Below are positions 17,003-24,906 of a stretch of 64,000 nt of DNA, piece by piece. Positions within the stretch are counted from its first letter, which is position 1, and each line of letters opens with the position of its first letter. The stretch comes from Brucella pituitosa (GTDB taxonomy: Bacteria > Pseudomonadota > Alphaproteobacteria > Rhizobiales > Rhizobiaceae). Under the pieces are notes generated by a model that saw nothing but the letters and a program-made list of their open reading frames with translations, was not told the DNA's origin and searched no databases. A program made the position numbers and the translations under genes. The stretch lies in assembly GCF_003049685.1 (NCBI RefSeq), contig NZ_PYSY02000001.1, positions 434,001 to 498,000 of the forward strand, read 5' to 3'.

Positions 17003-18280
17003 ATGACGAAAATTACTGATCTGCGCGTCTTCGATCTGCGCTTCCCGACTTCGCAAAGTCTGGACGGTTCTGACGCGATGAACCCGGACCCGGACTACTC
17101 GGCGGCCTATGTTATCCTTGATACGGATGACGAGGCGCTGAAGGGCCACGGTCTCACCTTCACCATTGGACGCGGCAACGACATTTGCTGTCAGGCGATT
17201 CTCGCCATGCGTCATCTGGTCGTGGGTGCCTCGATGGATGATTTCCTCGCGGCCCCCGGCAAGTTCTGGCGCTACCTGACCGGTGACAGCCAGCTGCGCT
17301 GGATTGGTCCGGACAAGGGCGCGATGCATCTTGCCACTGGCGCTGTGGTCAACGCCTTCTGGGATTTGGCTGCAAAGCAGTCTGGCAAGCCGGTATGGCG
17401 GCTTGTTGCCGACATGTCGCCGGAAGAGATCGCCGATATCGTCGATTATCGCTACCTCACCGATGCGCTGACACGTGACGAAGCTGTCGAAATTCTGCGT
17501 AAAGCGCAGAGCGGCAAGGCTGAGCGTATCGCGAAACTCGAGGCCAAGGGCTATCCTTGCTACACGACCTCGGCTGGCTGGCTCGGCTATGATGACGACA
17601 AGCTGCGTCGTCTGTGTCAGGAAGCCATCGACGAGGGTTTCAACCATGTGAAGATGAAGGTTGGCCGTGATCTGGAAGACGATATTCGTCGTCTCACCAT
17701 CGCGCGCGAAGTGATCGGTCCGGATCGTTATCTGATGATCGACGCCAATCAGGTCTGGGAAGTCGATCAGGCAATCGAGTGGGTCAACAAGCTTGCCTTC
17801 TCCAAGCCCTTCTTCATCGAAGAACCGACCAGCCCGGATGATGTTGCAGGCCATCGCAAAATCCGCGAAGCCATTGGCGATGTGAAGGTTGCGACCGGCG
17901 AAATGTGCCAGAACCGCATCATGTTCAAGCAGTTCATCGCAGAAGGCGCTATCGACATTGTTCAGATCGATTCATGTCGTATGGGTGGCCTGAATGAAGT
18001 TCTGGCCGTGCTGCTGATTGCTGCGAAATATAACAAGCCGGTCTGGCCACATGCCGGTGGCGTTGGCTTGTGTGAATATGTGCAGCATCTTTCGATGATC
18101 GATTATGTTGCCGTTTCCGGCACCATGGACGGTCGTGTGATCGAATATGTTGACCATCTGCACGAGCATTTCATCGAGCCATGCATCATCAAGGATGCGG
18201 CCTATATGCCGCCATCGCTGCCAGGCTTCTCGATTGAAATGAAGCCGCAGTCGATTGCGGAATACACCTTCAAGGGTTGA
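17003..18280 (+). CDS. L-fuconate dehydratase
   Basis: A 425-residue enolase-superfamily enzyme that dehydrates L-fuconate to 2-keto-3-deoxy-L-fuconate. The long N-terminal cap (SDAMNPDPDYSAAYVILDTD, FTIGRGNDICCQAI) is characteristic of this family. Catalytic parts: KMKVGRDLEDDI (Lys-x-Lys), MIDANQVW, FIEEPTSPDD, ATGEMCQNR, VQIDSCRMGG and WPHAGGVGLCEYVQH. Length agrees with characterised family members (about 430-440). It is the last gene of the sugar locus; a terminator follows directly. This gene is the strongest evidence for the L-fucose-type substrate. Confidence 0.93.
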   Translation: MTKITDLRVFDLRFPTSQSLDGSDAMNPDPDYSAAYVILDTDDEALKGHGLTFTIGRGNDICCQAILAMRHLVVGASMDDFLAAPGKFWRYLTGDSQLRWIGPDKGAMHLATGAVVNAFWDLAAKQSGKPVWRLVADMSPEEIADIVDYRYLTDALTRDEAVEILRKAQSGKAERIAKLEAKGYPCYTTSAGWLGYDDDKLRRLCQEAIDEGFNHVKMKVGRDLEDDIRRLTIAREVIGPDRYLMIDANQVWEVDQAIEWVNKLAFSKPFFIEEPTSPDDVAGHRKIREAIGDVKVATGEMCQNRIMFKQFIAEGAIDIVQIDSCRMGGLNEVLAVLLIAAKYNKPVWPHAGGVGLCEYVQHLSMIDYVAVSGTMDGRVIEYVDHLHEHFIEPCIIKDAAYMPPSLPGFSIEMKPQSIAEYTFKG

Positions 18281-18286
18281 TTAAAG

Positions 18287-18320
18287 AGCCGCGCTGGAAA
18301 TACTGCCAGCGCGGCTTTTG
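18287..18320 (+). terminator. rho-independent terminator of the sugar locus
   Basis: AGCCGCGCTGG (18287-18297) pairs with CCAGCGCGGCT (18306-18316) over 11 bp and is followed by TTT. It starts 6 bp after the L-fuconate dehydratase stop. Confidence 0.8.
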
Positions 18321-18371
18321 TTTGACGCATTATCCGAAGCAAATTCGCTTCGCACTTCTGTCGGAAATGCC

Positions 18372-18812
18372 TCAGAGAAAGCGGATCATCAGCGCGCCGG
18401 TGAGAAGCAGGACCGCGCCTGCGATGCGTCCCGCAGTGATCTCGCGCACAGCAACGCCCATGAAACCAATGCGGTCTGCAGCCAGTCCGGCCATCAATTG
18501 TCCAGCGACCGCAAGACCCATCACGGCAGCAGCGCCAATGCGTGGCGTCAGCAACACCGATGTCGTGACATAGATGCAGCCGAGCGCGCCGCCAGCCACA
18601 AACAGCCAGCTCGCAGGCACGTTGAAACTTGGCATCGCGCCTGTTACCCGTGCGGTTATGGCTGCAATCATGCCAAGAATGACCGCTCCCGACAGAAAGG
18701 ATATTGCCGCAGCTGTGACTGGCGATCCAAGTCCACGCGCCAGTGCAGCATTGATGGGTGCCTGAATGGCGATACAGGCACCCGAAAGAATGCCGAACAA
18801 GGTCCAGATCAT
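18372..18812 (-). CDS. DMT-superfamily membrane protein (DUF606/YdcZ type)
   Basis: A 146-residue inner-membrane protein with about five hydrophobic segments and hardly any loops. The start MIWTLFGILSGACIAIQAPINAALARGLGSP and the GLAVAGQLMAGLAADRIG segment are typical of the small DUF606 transporters of the drug/metabolite superfamily, which often work as pairs. No partner gene lies nearby. Substrate unknown. Confidence 0.8.
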   Translation of the reverse strand: MIWTLFGILSGACIAIQAPINAALARGLGSPVTAAAISFLSGAVILGMIAAITARVTGAMPSFNVPASWLFVAGGALGCIYVTTSVLLTPRIGAAAVMGLAVAGQLMAGLAADRIGFMGVAVREITAGRIAGAVLLLTGALMIRFL

Positions 18813-18980
18813 GGAAAGCCCTCGCTAAGTGTTGAATGAAGTCGCGTGATGATAAGCGATATGCGCTGAAACCCGCCAGATAACATTCCCAATTATCTGT
18901 AGGTGCAGTGGTCGCAGAAGATGTGCTGCAGATCAATTGCAGCAAGGCAACAGGCCTCAGTCTCACTGAAAAGTGAAGCC

Positions 18981-19973
18981 TTACTTCTGCTCGCTGGCAG
19001 AGATCAGGTTTTTACCACGCCGCTTGGCGTCATAAAGCAGTGCATCTGCCGCATAAAGCGCTGCGGTCACATCGACAGGCGCGACAGTAAAGCTCACAAG
19101 GCCCATCGAAAAACTGACATTGAAGCCTTCACGCGCAACGGCATCATCAAGCAAAGCCTTGATCTGCTGAGTTTCTGCAAGGTCGCTTGCCTTTGTGCCG
19201 CCCAGGCGCAGTACGATGAATTCATCGCCGCCGGGACGTGCGCTGACCTCATCCGGACGATTGCGGCCAGCCAGCGTTTCGCCGATCAGTCGCAGCAACG
19301 CGTCGCCTGCGGTGTGGCCACGCTCGTCATTGACCTGTTTGAACCGGTCGACATCGAAATAAAGCAGCGAGAAGGGGAGGCCGTGATTGCGCAATGCAAT
19401 GATTGCCTTTTCGATTTCCAACTCAATGCCAGTGCGATTGGTGATGCCGGTCAATCCGTCGACAAGCGCCAATTTACGGGCTTCGCGCATGTAGCGACGC
19501 ATGCTCAGAATCTCGACGGCAGTACTGGCGAGACTGACGAGCTTAATCTTCTCATCAGGAGTGCAGTGTCTGACTTTGGTATCCAGTGCACAAATCGCAC
19601 CAAGTGTTGAGCCATCGGGCGCAATCAGCGGAGCACCGAGATAGAATCTGATACCCGGAGCGTCTTTCACGAAAGGATTGGTGGCAAAACGATCATCGGA
19701 AGTGGCATCTTCTATCAGAAAAGGGTCTGTGCTTTCGATTGCGCGGGAACAGAACGTGTTTTCGTTGGGCACATCGCCGAACACGCAGCCTGCCATACCG
19801 ATATGGTGCGTCACACTTTCATCGACAAGCGACACAGCTGCCATGGGTACACCAAATGTCGACAGAACCAGGTTGCAGAGCGCATCCAGCGTGCGATCTT
19901 GCCCCATCTCGATCGTGTTATAGGATGTGAGAACAGCGAGCCGATGTTTGTCGTGTAGAAGCATGTCTCTCAT
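18981..19973 (-). CDS. GAF-domain diguanylate cyclase
   Basis: About 330 residues: an N-terminal GAF sensor domain (TLDALCNLVLSTFG, NENTFCSRAIEST, FYLGAPLIAPDGSTLGAICALD) and a C-terminal GGDEF domain (YFDVDRFKQVND, then ARPGGDEFIVLR). The intact GGDEF motif predicts synthesis of cyclic di-GMP from GTP. Five residues before GGDEF the inhibitory-site pattern reads RPDE, so the usual final Asp is Glu. No membrane segment is seen, so it should be cytosolic. A GTG at 20021 would add 16 residues; the internal ATG at 19973 fits the family better but neither has a clear ribosome site. Confidence 0.88.
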   Translation of the reverse strand: MRDMLLHDKHRLAVLTSYNTIEMGQDRTLDALCNLVLSTFGVPMAAVSLVDESVTHHIGMAGCVFGDVPNENTFCSRAIESTDPFLIEDATSDDRFATNPFVKDAPGIRFYLGAPLIAPDGSTLGAICALDTKVRHCTPDEKIKLVSLASTAVEILSMRRYMREARKLALVDGLTGITNRTGIELEIEKAIIALRNHGLPFSLLYFDVDRFKQVNDERGHTAGDALLRLIGETLAGRNRPDEVSARPGGDEFIVLRLGGTKASDLAETQQIKALLDDAVAREGFNVSFSMGLVSFTVAPVDVTAALYAADALLYDAKRRGKNLISASEQK

Positions 19974-20055
19974 TAAACAAATTGGGCTGTTGCGATCAAC
20001 TATCAAATGCGCCTCAGCCACTTGCTGAGCGATCAGGCTAAAAGATGATTGTGAC

Positions 20056-20679
20056 CTATAACGTGCTCCAATGGAGGGTCGTATTTTCTTGCCATCCGTT
20101 CTCGTGCAGGAGGGGCGTATCGCTGGCGAAGCATGGCCAGCCGATACACAGATAAAAACTGAAATTCCAATGTTCTGGCGTGCTGAACAGGTGCTTCATT
20201 GCGTGTGGATCGAGAATAGAAACCATGCCGACACCAAGTCCGAGTGAACGGGCTACCAGATTGAGATTCTGGACTGCCATCGCTGTGCTTTGCTCCAGTG
20301 TGGTAGCCATTGTCTGTCGTCCAAGTCCGTGGCCTTCAACGGGGTCTGTTTCGGTGAAAATGGCGAGTTGAACCGGAGCTGTGCGGATAGCCTCCAGCTT
20401 CAGTTTCTCATATTTCCGGGCACGAGCGGGGTCGTAGATATTTGCTGCATCACAGTTTGATTTTTCAAATACATCATACACCGCCTCGCGCATTTTGATG
20501 CTCTGGACGGCAAAGATTCTCCACGGACGCGAATTTCCGACGGATGGCGCATAGGCCATTGCCTGTTGCAGCATTTCGAGAATTTCATCGGAAACAGGAT
20601 CAGATAGAAAATGGCGCACATCTCGCCGCCACCGCAGAATGCGGAAGAGGACGTCTTGATCGGCAGGGGAAAATTTCAT
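20056..20679 (-). CDS. bluB: 5,6-dimethylbenzimidazole synthase
   Basis: A 207-residue nitroreductase-fold flavin enzyme that breaks down reduced FMN with oxygen to make the lower ligand of vitamin B12. The N-terminus shows RRDVRHFLSDPV, followed by AYAPSVGNSRPWRIFAV (FMN binding) and later GLGVGMVSILDPHAM and YLCIGWPC, all recognisable for BluB. Other cobalamin genes are absent here. It reads away from the integrated element, whose left repeat starts 84 bp upstream of its start codon, so upstream regulatory DNA may have been displaced by the insertion. No cobalamin riboswitch is visible. Confidence 0.88.
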   Translation of the reverse strand: MKFSPADQDVLFRILRWRRDVRHFLSDPVSDEILEMLQQAMAYAPSVGNSRPWRIFAVQSIKMREAVYDVFEKSNCDAANIYDPARARKYEKLKLEAIRTAPVQLAIFTETDPVEGHGLGRQTMATTLEQSTAMAVQNLNLVARSLGLGVGMVSILDPHAMKHLFSTPEHWNFSFYLCIGWPCFASDTPLLHENGWQENTTLHWSTL

Positions 20680-20762
20680 GAGTGTTCCGGATCAAACCCA
20701 CCGAATATCAGGTAACCGCTAAAGTGCTGCGCAATATTTGGAAATCATTGTCAGGAGGAAGA

Positions 20763-20809
20763 TGGTGCCCGGAGACGGATTTGAACCGCCGACACGCGGA
20801 TTTTCAATC
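20763..20809. repeat. attL: 47-bp copy of the tRNA-Phe 3' end
   Basis: Identical over 47 bp to 32190-32236, including the CCA end (TGG on this strand) and T arm up to the anticodon stem. Identity stops at 20810 (A here, C in the tRNA gene) and at 20762 (A here, G there). This is the displaced tRNA tail left by integration. Confidence 0.93.
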
Positions 20810-20852
20810 AAAGTCCATTTTTGCGAATACAATTGCTTATATAAAAACTTCC

Positions 20853-20903
20853 GTCAAACTTGAGTTAGTAAATCAAGCACTTAGCAACAGACTGTCAAAC
20901 TTG
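20853..20903. promoter_or_regulatory. candidate arm-type integrase/excisionase sites, left end
   Basis: GTCAAACTTG occurs at 20853-20862 and 20894-20903, 41 bp apart (about four helical turns). The same decamer is at 32125-32134 near the right end, and GTCAAACCCG at 32103-32112. Clustering at both ends suggests recombinase arm sites; unproven. Confidence 0.5.
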
Positions 20904-20929
20904 CTAGGTGCGGTTTGTGAGGTGTCGAA

Positions 20930-21313
20930 ATGATGCCCGCACGTTATCACCGATTGAGAGATCGGGCCGTGGCCGCTGTTGATCGGGCATTTGCTGAGCC
21001 GGTTCGATTGTCGTTTTTCACGGCTCAAGGCACTGCCGATCCTAGCCGCCCTATAATCGAGATAGAAGCCGTTCTGCGCGTTGGCGGTGGCAAGTCCACT
21101 ACGATTGGCGGTTCGAGCAAATCATCTTGGCGCACGCGCATCGTTGCCCAAAAATCAGAACTTCATATCGACCGTACCAAGTACCCGACTGTCACAGTCA
21201 GGGCCAAGGACAAGGTGCGAGCATTGGCACGTCCGGGCCAGCCTTGGTTTGAAGTTGCTGCGGTCGATGATCGTGGCGAAAATCGTTTAGTTTTGCAGCT
21301 TGGTGAGGCTTGA
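20930..21313 (+). CDS. phage-type head-tail connector-like protein (gpFII-like layout)
   Basis: A 127-residue protein, first gene of the element. Not recognised with certainty. It has an N-terminal helical stretch (RLRDRAVAAVDRAFAEPVRL), a beta-rich middle with GGGKSTTIGGSSKSSWRTRI, and the ending VRAKDKVRALARPGQPWFEVAAVDDRG. The order helix, beta, then 'R..D.V...GQPWFEV..VDD.G..RL.L' resembles lambda gpFII, which joins heads to tails, and I recall similar proteins beside capsid genes in rhizobial prophages. Its far-left position becomes adjacent to integrase only in the circular form. Start after GAGGTG. Confidence 0.65.
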   Translation: MMPARYHRLRDRAVAAVDRAFAEPVRLSFFTAQGTADPSRPIIEIEAVLRVGGGKSTTIGGSSKSSWRTRIVAQKSELHIDRTKYPTVTVRAKDKVRALARPGQPWFEVAAVDDRGENRLVLQLGEA

Positions 21314-21513
21314 TGATGGCTGATCACCTTAATCCAGAAATCTTAGTCGCTGCGAAATGGCTGTTTGAATGCGGTCACCAATGCGTAGGCGCAAAAATAC
21401 CTGTCGTACGTGAGCGTTTCACTCTTACAGCGCTCGACGCTATCGAAGCGATGAAACAGGCGCGTATGATGGCAAATTCGGGCAACGTGGGGGATCGTAG
21501 CCATGAGCGATGA
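21313..21513 (+). CDS. small hypothetical protein of the element
   Basis: About 66 residues (MMADHLNPEILVAAKWLFECGHQCV...). It begins inside the stop of the previous gene (TGATG) and ends inside the start of the next, so it is translationally coupled on both sides. The pattern of a helix followed by VRERFTLTALDAIEAMKQAR recalls small proteins often found before replication genes in alphaproteobacterial phage-like elements. Function unknown. Confidence 0.65.
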   Translation: MMADHLNPEILVAAKWLFECGHQCVGAKIPVVRERFTLTALDAIEAMKQARMMANSGNVGDRSHER

Positions 21514-22471
21514 TTTCACCCGTAGCCGTATGGTATGGCTTGACCAGATTTACGATGATCAGGCGCTTACGACGGTATCACGTGATGCTGCCTTTCGCAT
21601 TAGCCGTTATTTCAATCGTAGGGGCTTCGCCAGTAGCGGAAACCTGAATGCATGGCCGTCCTATGAGACGCTTGCAAAAGAGGCTGGTTGCTCTCCTAAG
21701 ACGATCCAGCGTGCTGTCACGTTGTTGCGTGAGCGCGGCCATATTGTAACGAACGGCAATGGCGGACGTTCGAAGGCGCTGACGTATTTTGCAGTCATCA
21801 AAGTAGGCACGACAACAGACGAAATGGGTGCTGATATACAGTCAATTGCACCTGATAAAGGTGGACAGAATTGTCCACGTTTAGTTGAAAAGGTGGACAC
21901 GGCTGTCCCTAAAGGTGGACATTTGAATGCCGAAAAGGTGGACAAAAATGTCCTACAAACCTCTTTGAATAAATCCCTGATTAAATCCTTGAGCGCGGCG
22001 CGTGCGCATGACGCTGCCGATGAACCGTTCAAGGCTGCATGGTCTATTGCTATTTTCGACAAATTAGCAAAAGGGCCGGGGGCATTGCCAAGGCCGGGAA
22101 CAGCTTTGCTTCGAAACCTGATCGAGATCGAGAAAAGGCCAGCCCTTGTTCTGGATCATCAGGCCAAGCACGGTTGGCCTGAGATCAACAGCATGTTCGA
22201 ACAGCCAAAGGCACTTGAGCATGAAACGCTTGCGCCTTCGATCCGCAAGATGGCTTTCGAGATGGAAGCTGTCACATCGGGCAGCGCTCGATGGAAGGAT
22301 TGGCAGTGCGAGTTTGAGGCAAGGGGCTGGCCGTTTCCACGAGATGCCAAGACTATGAGCTTCCCACGCGGTGGAGTGAAAGCACTGCCAGCGTTCATGA
22401 ATGCACTACTGGCAAGGCAGGCAGGGGGTGGGAATGTGGTGCTGATGGCTGCGAGGGCAGTCGGGGCATGA
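21503..22471 (+). CDS. helix-turn-helix replication-initiator-like protein
   Basis: A 322-residue protein with an N-terminal winged-helix domain: WPSYETLAKEAGCSPKTIQRAVTLLRERGHIV (about residues 52-83) followed by a GRSKALTYF wing, the HTH_36 style of plasmid and phage replication initiators. A lysine-rich linker (residues 108-160) is encoded by DNA that carries four iteron-like repeats. The C-terminal half (GWPEINSMF, ARWKDWQCEFEARGWP) is unrecognised. By analogy with lambda O and plasmid Rep proteins it may bind an origin inside its own gene. It lies directly before the terminase genes. Confidence 0.72.
   Translation: MSDDFTRSRMVWLDQIYDDQALTTVSRDAAFRISRYFNRRGFASSGNLNAWPSYETLAKEAGCSPKTIQRAVTLLRERGHIVTNGNGGRSKALTYFAVIKVGTTTDEMGADIQSIAPDKGGQNCPRLVEKVDTAVPKGGHLNAEKVDKNVLQTSLNKSLIKSLSAARAHDAADEPFKAAWSIAIFDKLAKGPGALPRPGTALLRNLIEIEKRPALVLDHQAKHGWPEINSMFEQPKALEHETLAPSIRKMAFEMEAVTSGSARWKDWQCEFEARGWPFPRDAKTMSFPRGGVKALPAFMNALLARQAGGGNVVLMAARAVGA
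21857..21953. other. iteron array, candidate replication origin inside the initiator gene
   Basis: The octamer GGTGGACA, preceded by AAA each time, begins at 21860, 21892, 21914 and 21937. Copies 1, 2 and 4 are followed by an inverted TGTCC, copy 1 being a perfect GTGGACA-GAAT-TGTCCAC palindrome. Copies 1 and 3 are read as KGG, copies 2 and 4 as KVD, so the DNA rather than the protein is conserved. Confidence 0.7.
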
Positions 22472-22570
22472 AGGTTTGGGTCCTTCCGGGCATCTGTCTG
22501 CTGCGGGTGAGCGCGACTGCGGGATTTCGGTCTGTGCAATTAAATTTTATAGCTAAAAACAATGGGTTAA
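22472..22570 (+). other. GC-rich gap before terminase, possible cos region
   Basis: A 99-bp non-coding gap between the initiator and small terminase genes. It contains GGGTCCTTCCGGG (22478-22490) and CTGCGGG twice (22501 and 22517), then turns AT-rich. In lambda-type phages cos lies just upstream of the small terminase gene, so this is the expected place; the site itself is not proven. Confidence 0.3.
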
Positions 22571-23104
22571 ATGGTGATAGTCATGAATATTGTTCATGAA
22601 GTTTCAGCCGATCCAGCGCTAAAACAGGAACCGCGCACCATTTCGAAAAGCGGCTTTTCCAAGCTGATCAATGTTTCTCCAGGTCGGGTTTCGCAGATGA
22701 TCACGGCGGGAATGCCGGTTGATCGTGATGGAAAGCTTGATGTTGCGCGGTGCAAACTCTGGATTTCGGAGAATATCAATCCGACACGGGCAGCAAGTCA
22801 GGCGCAAGGTGCCACGCTGTTCGGCGAGGAAAAGCAGGCGATATCGCTGACTGCGGAACGCGCAAGGCTGGCAAAGGCGCAAGCGGATGCTGTCGAATTG
22901 AAAAATGCGACCATGCGGCGTGAATTGGTGCCTGCAAGTGAAGTGGAACGGCTCTGGTCGGGTGAGTGGATGCAGTTGCGATCCAGTGTTCTCGCGGTGC
23001 CTTCGCGGTTACGGCAGCTTCTTCCGCACCTGACGGTTGAGGATATTGAAGCCATAGACGGCGAGCTGCGCCGAATGCTTACGGAGTTTGGCAATGATCA
23101 GTGA
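22571..23104 (+). CDS. terminase small subunit (Nu1-like)
   Basis: A 177-residue DNA-packaging protein that would recognise cos and recruit the large subunit. The N-terminal helix-turn-helix is SGFSKLINVSPGRVSQMITAGMPV (about residues 27-50), matching the Nu1 pattern, followed by DVARCKLWISENINP, a long helix rich in Ala, Glu and Lys (LTAERARLAKAQADAVELKNATMRREL) and RLRQLLPHLTVEDIEAID. A start at 22583 would shorten it by four residues; neither ATG has a strong ribosome site. It overlaps the large terminase gene by 11 bp. Confidence 0.85.
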   Translation: MVIVMNIVHEVSADPALKQEPRTISKSGFSKLINVSPGRVSQMITAGMPVDRDGKLDVARCKLWISENINPTRAASQAQGATLFGEEKQAISLTAERARLAKAQADAVELKNATMRRELVPASEVERLWSGEWMQLRSSVLAVPSRLRQLLPHLTVEDIEAIDGELRRMLTEFGNDQ

Positions 23105-24875
23105 AACACTTCTCGAAGTTCGTGAGCGTTCGCGCCGGTCGATTATTCCGCCTGCACGGTTGCAACTGTCGCAGTGGATCGAGCGTGAAGTGCGGTTGCC
23201 TGCTGATGTGTCGGCCATGCGCGGCCCTATTCGGCTATATCCGTTTCAGCGTGGCATGGCCGATGCAATGAGCGATTCGAAGATCGAACGCATTACGGTC
23301 GTGAAATCGGCCCGTATTGGTTACACCACATTGCTGGTTGGCTTGCTTGGTTCGCATGTGGTGAATGAACCAGCACCCGTATTGTTCGTTCTGCCGACTG
23401 AGGATGACTGCCGAACATTCGTTGTGTCGAACGTCGAGCCTACTTTCGAAGCTTCGCCATGCCTTTCGAATGCGCTGGCAAGCGATAAGGGCAGCGAGAA
23501 ACGCAATACGCTTTTGTCACGGCGCTTTCCGGGTGGCAGTCTAAAGGTTATCGCAGCCAAAGCACCGCGCAATCTTCGCGCTCACAATGCCCGTATCCTG
23601 ATCATGGACGAGACTGACGGCATGGAAATGACCAAGGAAGGCAGTCCGATCCCGATTGCCGAACGGCGCACCATGTCTTTTCCTGATCGAAAAATCATAA
23701 TCGGCTCGACCCCGATCTATGAAGATAGCAGCCATGTGTTGAGCGCCTATGAGCGGTCAGACAAGCGAATCTATGAAGTGCCTTGTCCTGAATGTGGCGA
23801 TTTCCACGAAATCGAATGGAAGGACATTCACTGGCCGGAAGGTGAGCCGGAAAAGGCTCATTGGGCTTGTCCTGGCTGCGGTTCTGTCGTCGAGGAAAGA
23901 TACAAGGGCAGCATGGTTGCAGCCGGTCGCTGGCGTATCACAGTGCCGGAAGTGAAGGGCCATGCGGGTTTTCGTATCAACTCTCTTGTGTCACCGCTGG
24001 AAAATGCAGCGTGGGGCATTCTCGCCAAAGAGTTTCTCGCTGCCAAAGATGACCCGGCCTTGCTGCAAACTTTCATCAATCTTGTGCTGGGGCAGGGTTG
24101 GCGCGAAAGCGGCGAGGAAATGGACGATAGCGAGCTTGCAAGCCGCGTCGAAGCAATCTCGCTTGATATGCTACCAGAAAGTGTTCTTGCCCTTACAGCG
24201 GGTGTGGACACGCAACGCGACCGCCTTGAGGTTACAATCATCGGCTGGACGCGGGACGGCGAAGCCATGATTCTCGATCACAAGGTGATTTGGGGTTTGC
24301 CGGATGACGATGCTACATGGACGGAACTAGACGCCGTTCTGAAAATGCGTTTTGATCATCCGCTTGGTGGTAAGCTGGGGCTTGACGCTGTTGCTATCGA
24401 TAGCTCTGACGGCGAGACGATGGAAAATGTCTATTCGTTCTGCTTTCCGCGTTCCTCGCGCAAAGTGCTGGCAATTAAGGGCGTGAACGGAAATCGGCCA
24501 TGGATTGAGAAATCCAAGCAGAAAGTGAAGGGCGGGGCGCTTTGGATCGTAGGTGTTGATGGGCTGAAGTCGCACCTGACAGCACGGCTATCGCGTGGGC
24601 GCACAATTCGTTTTTCTGATCGGCTGCCGCTATCGTGGTTTGAACAGCTTGCTAGTGAGCGTGTTGTGGTGCGCTATACACGCGGCCAGCCACAGCGCCG
24701 GTTTGAGCGTATTCCCGGTCGTCGAGCTGAGGCGCTGGATTGCGTTGTTTATGGCTTCGCGGCACGGCAGATACTGAATATCAACTGGGATCAGCGCATT
24801 GATGATTTGCGGCTTGGTGTAGAAACGGCAGCGCCTAAGGTGCAGGCCGTCATGAAATCGAAGTGGCTGCGATGA
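23094..24875 (+). CDS. terminase large subunit (GpA family)
   Basis: A 593-residue packaging motor and nuclease. Seen: Walker A-like KSARIGYTT (residues 71-79), Walker B ILIMDE (168-173), the ATPase coupling motif IIIGSTP (201-207), a zinc-finger-like set CPEC and CPGC (Cys231, 234, 259, 262), and the nuclease start TAGVDTQRDRLEV with AIDSSDGE and EALDC downstream. It lacks nothing obvious although lambda gpA is slightly longer (641). The ATG at 23094 is used; an in-frame TTG lies 6 bp earlier. Packaging its own DNA is a defining trait of the element. Confidence 0.92.
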   Translation: MISETLLEVRERSRRSIIPPARLQLSQWIEREVRLPADVSAMRGPIRLYPFQRGMADAMSDSKIERITVVKSARIGYTTLLVGLLGSHVVNEPAPVLFVLPTEDDCRTFVVSNVEPTFEASPCLSNALASDKGSEKRNTLLSRRFPGGSLKVIAAKAPRNLRAHNARILIMDETDGMEMTKEGSPIPIAERRTMSFPDRKIIIGSTPIYEDSSHVLSAYERSDKRIYEVPCPECGDFHEIEWKDIHWPEGEPEKAHWACPGCGSVVEERYKGSMVAAGRWRITVPEVKGHAGFRINSLVSPLENAAWGILAKEFLAAKDDPALLQTFINLVLGQGWRESGEEMDDSELASRVEAISLDMLPESVLALTAGVDTQRDRLEVTIIGWTRDGEAMILDHKVIWGLPDDDATWTELDAVLKMRFDHPLGGKLGLDAVAIDSSDGETMENVYSFCFPRSSRKVLAIKGVNGNRPWIEKSKQKVKGGALWIVGVDGLKSHLTARLSRGRTIRFSDRLPLSWFEQLASERVVVRYTRGQPQRRFERIPGRRAEALDCVVYGFAARQILNINWDQRIDDLRLGVETAAPKVQAVMKSKWLR

Positions 24876-24906
24876 TTAATCAGGGGCTGCAAATTTGCAG
24901 ACCCGC

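Noticed and set aside
16859..17854. A 331-codon frame antisense to L-fuconate dehydratase
   Set aside because: Shadow of a gene with complete enolase-family motifs.
20680..20762. A cobalamin riboswitch before bluB
   Set aside because: Only 83 bp remain before the attachment repeat and no B12-box-like sequence is visible.
20682..20933. An 83-codon open frame crossing the left attachment repeat
   Set aside because: Its central part is merely the translated tRNA-Phe tail (CPETDLNRRHADFQ), a well-known false protein.
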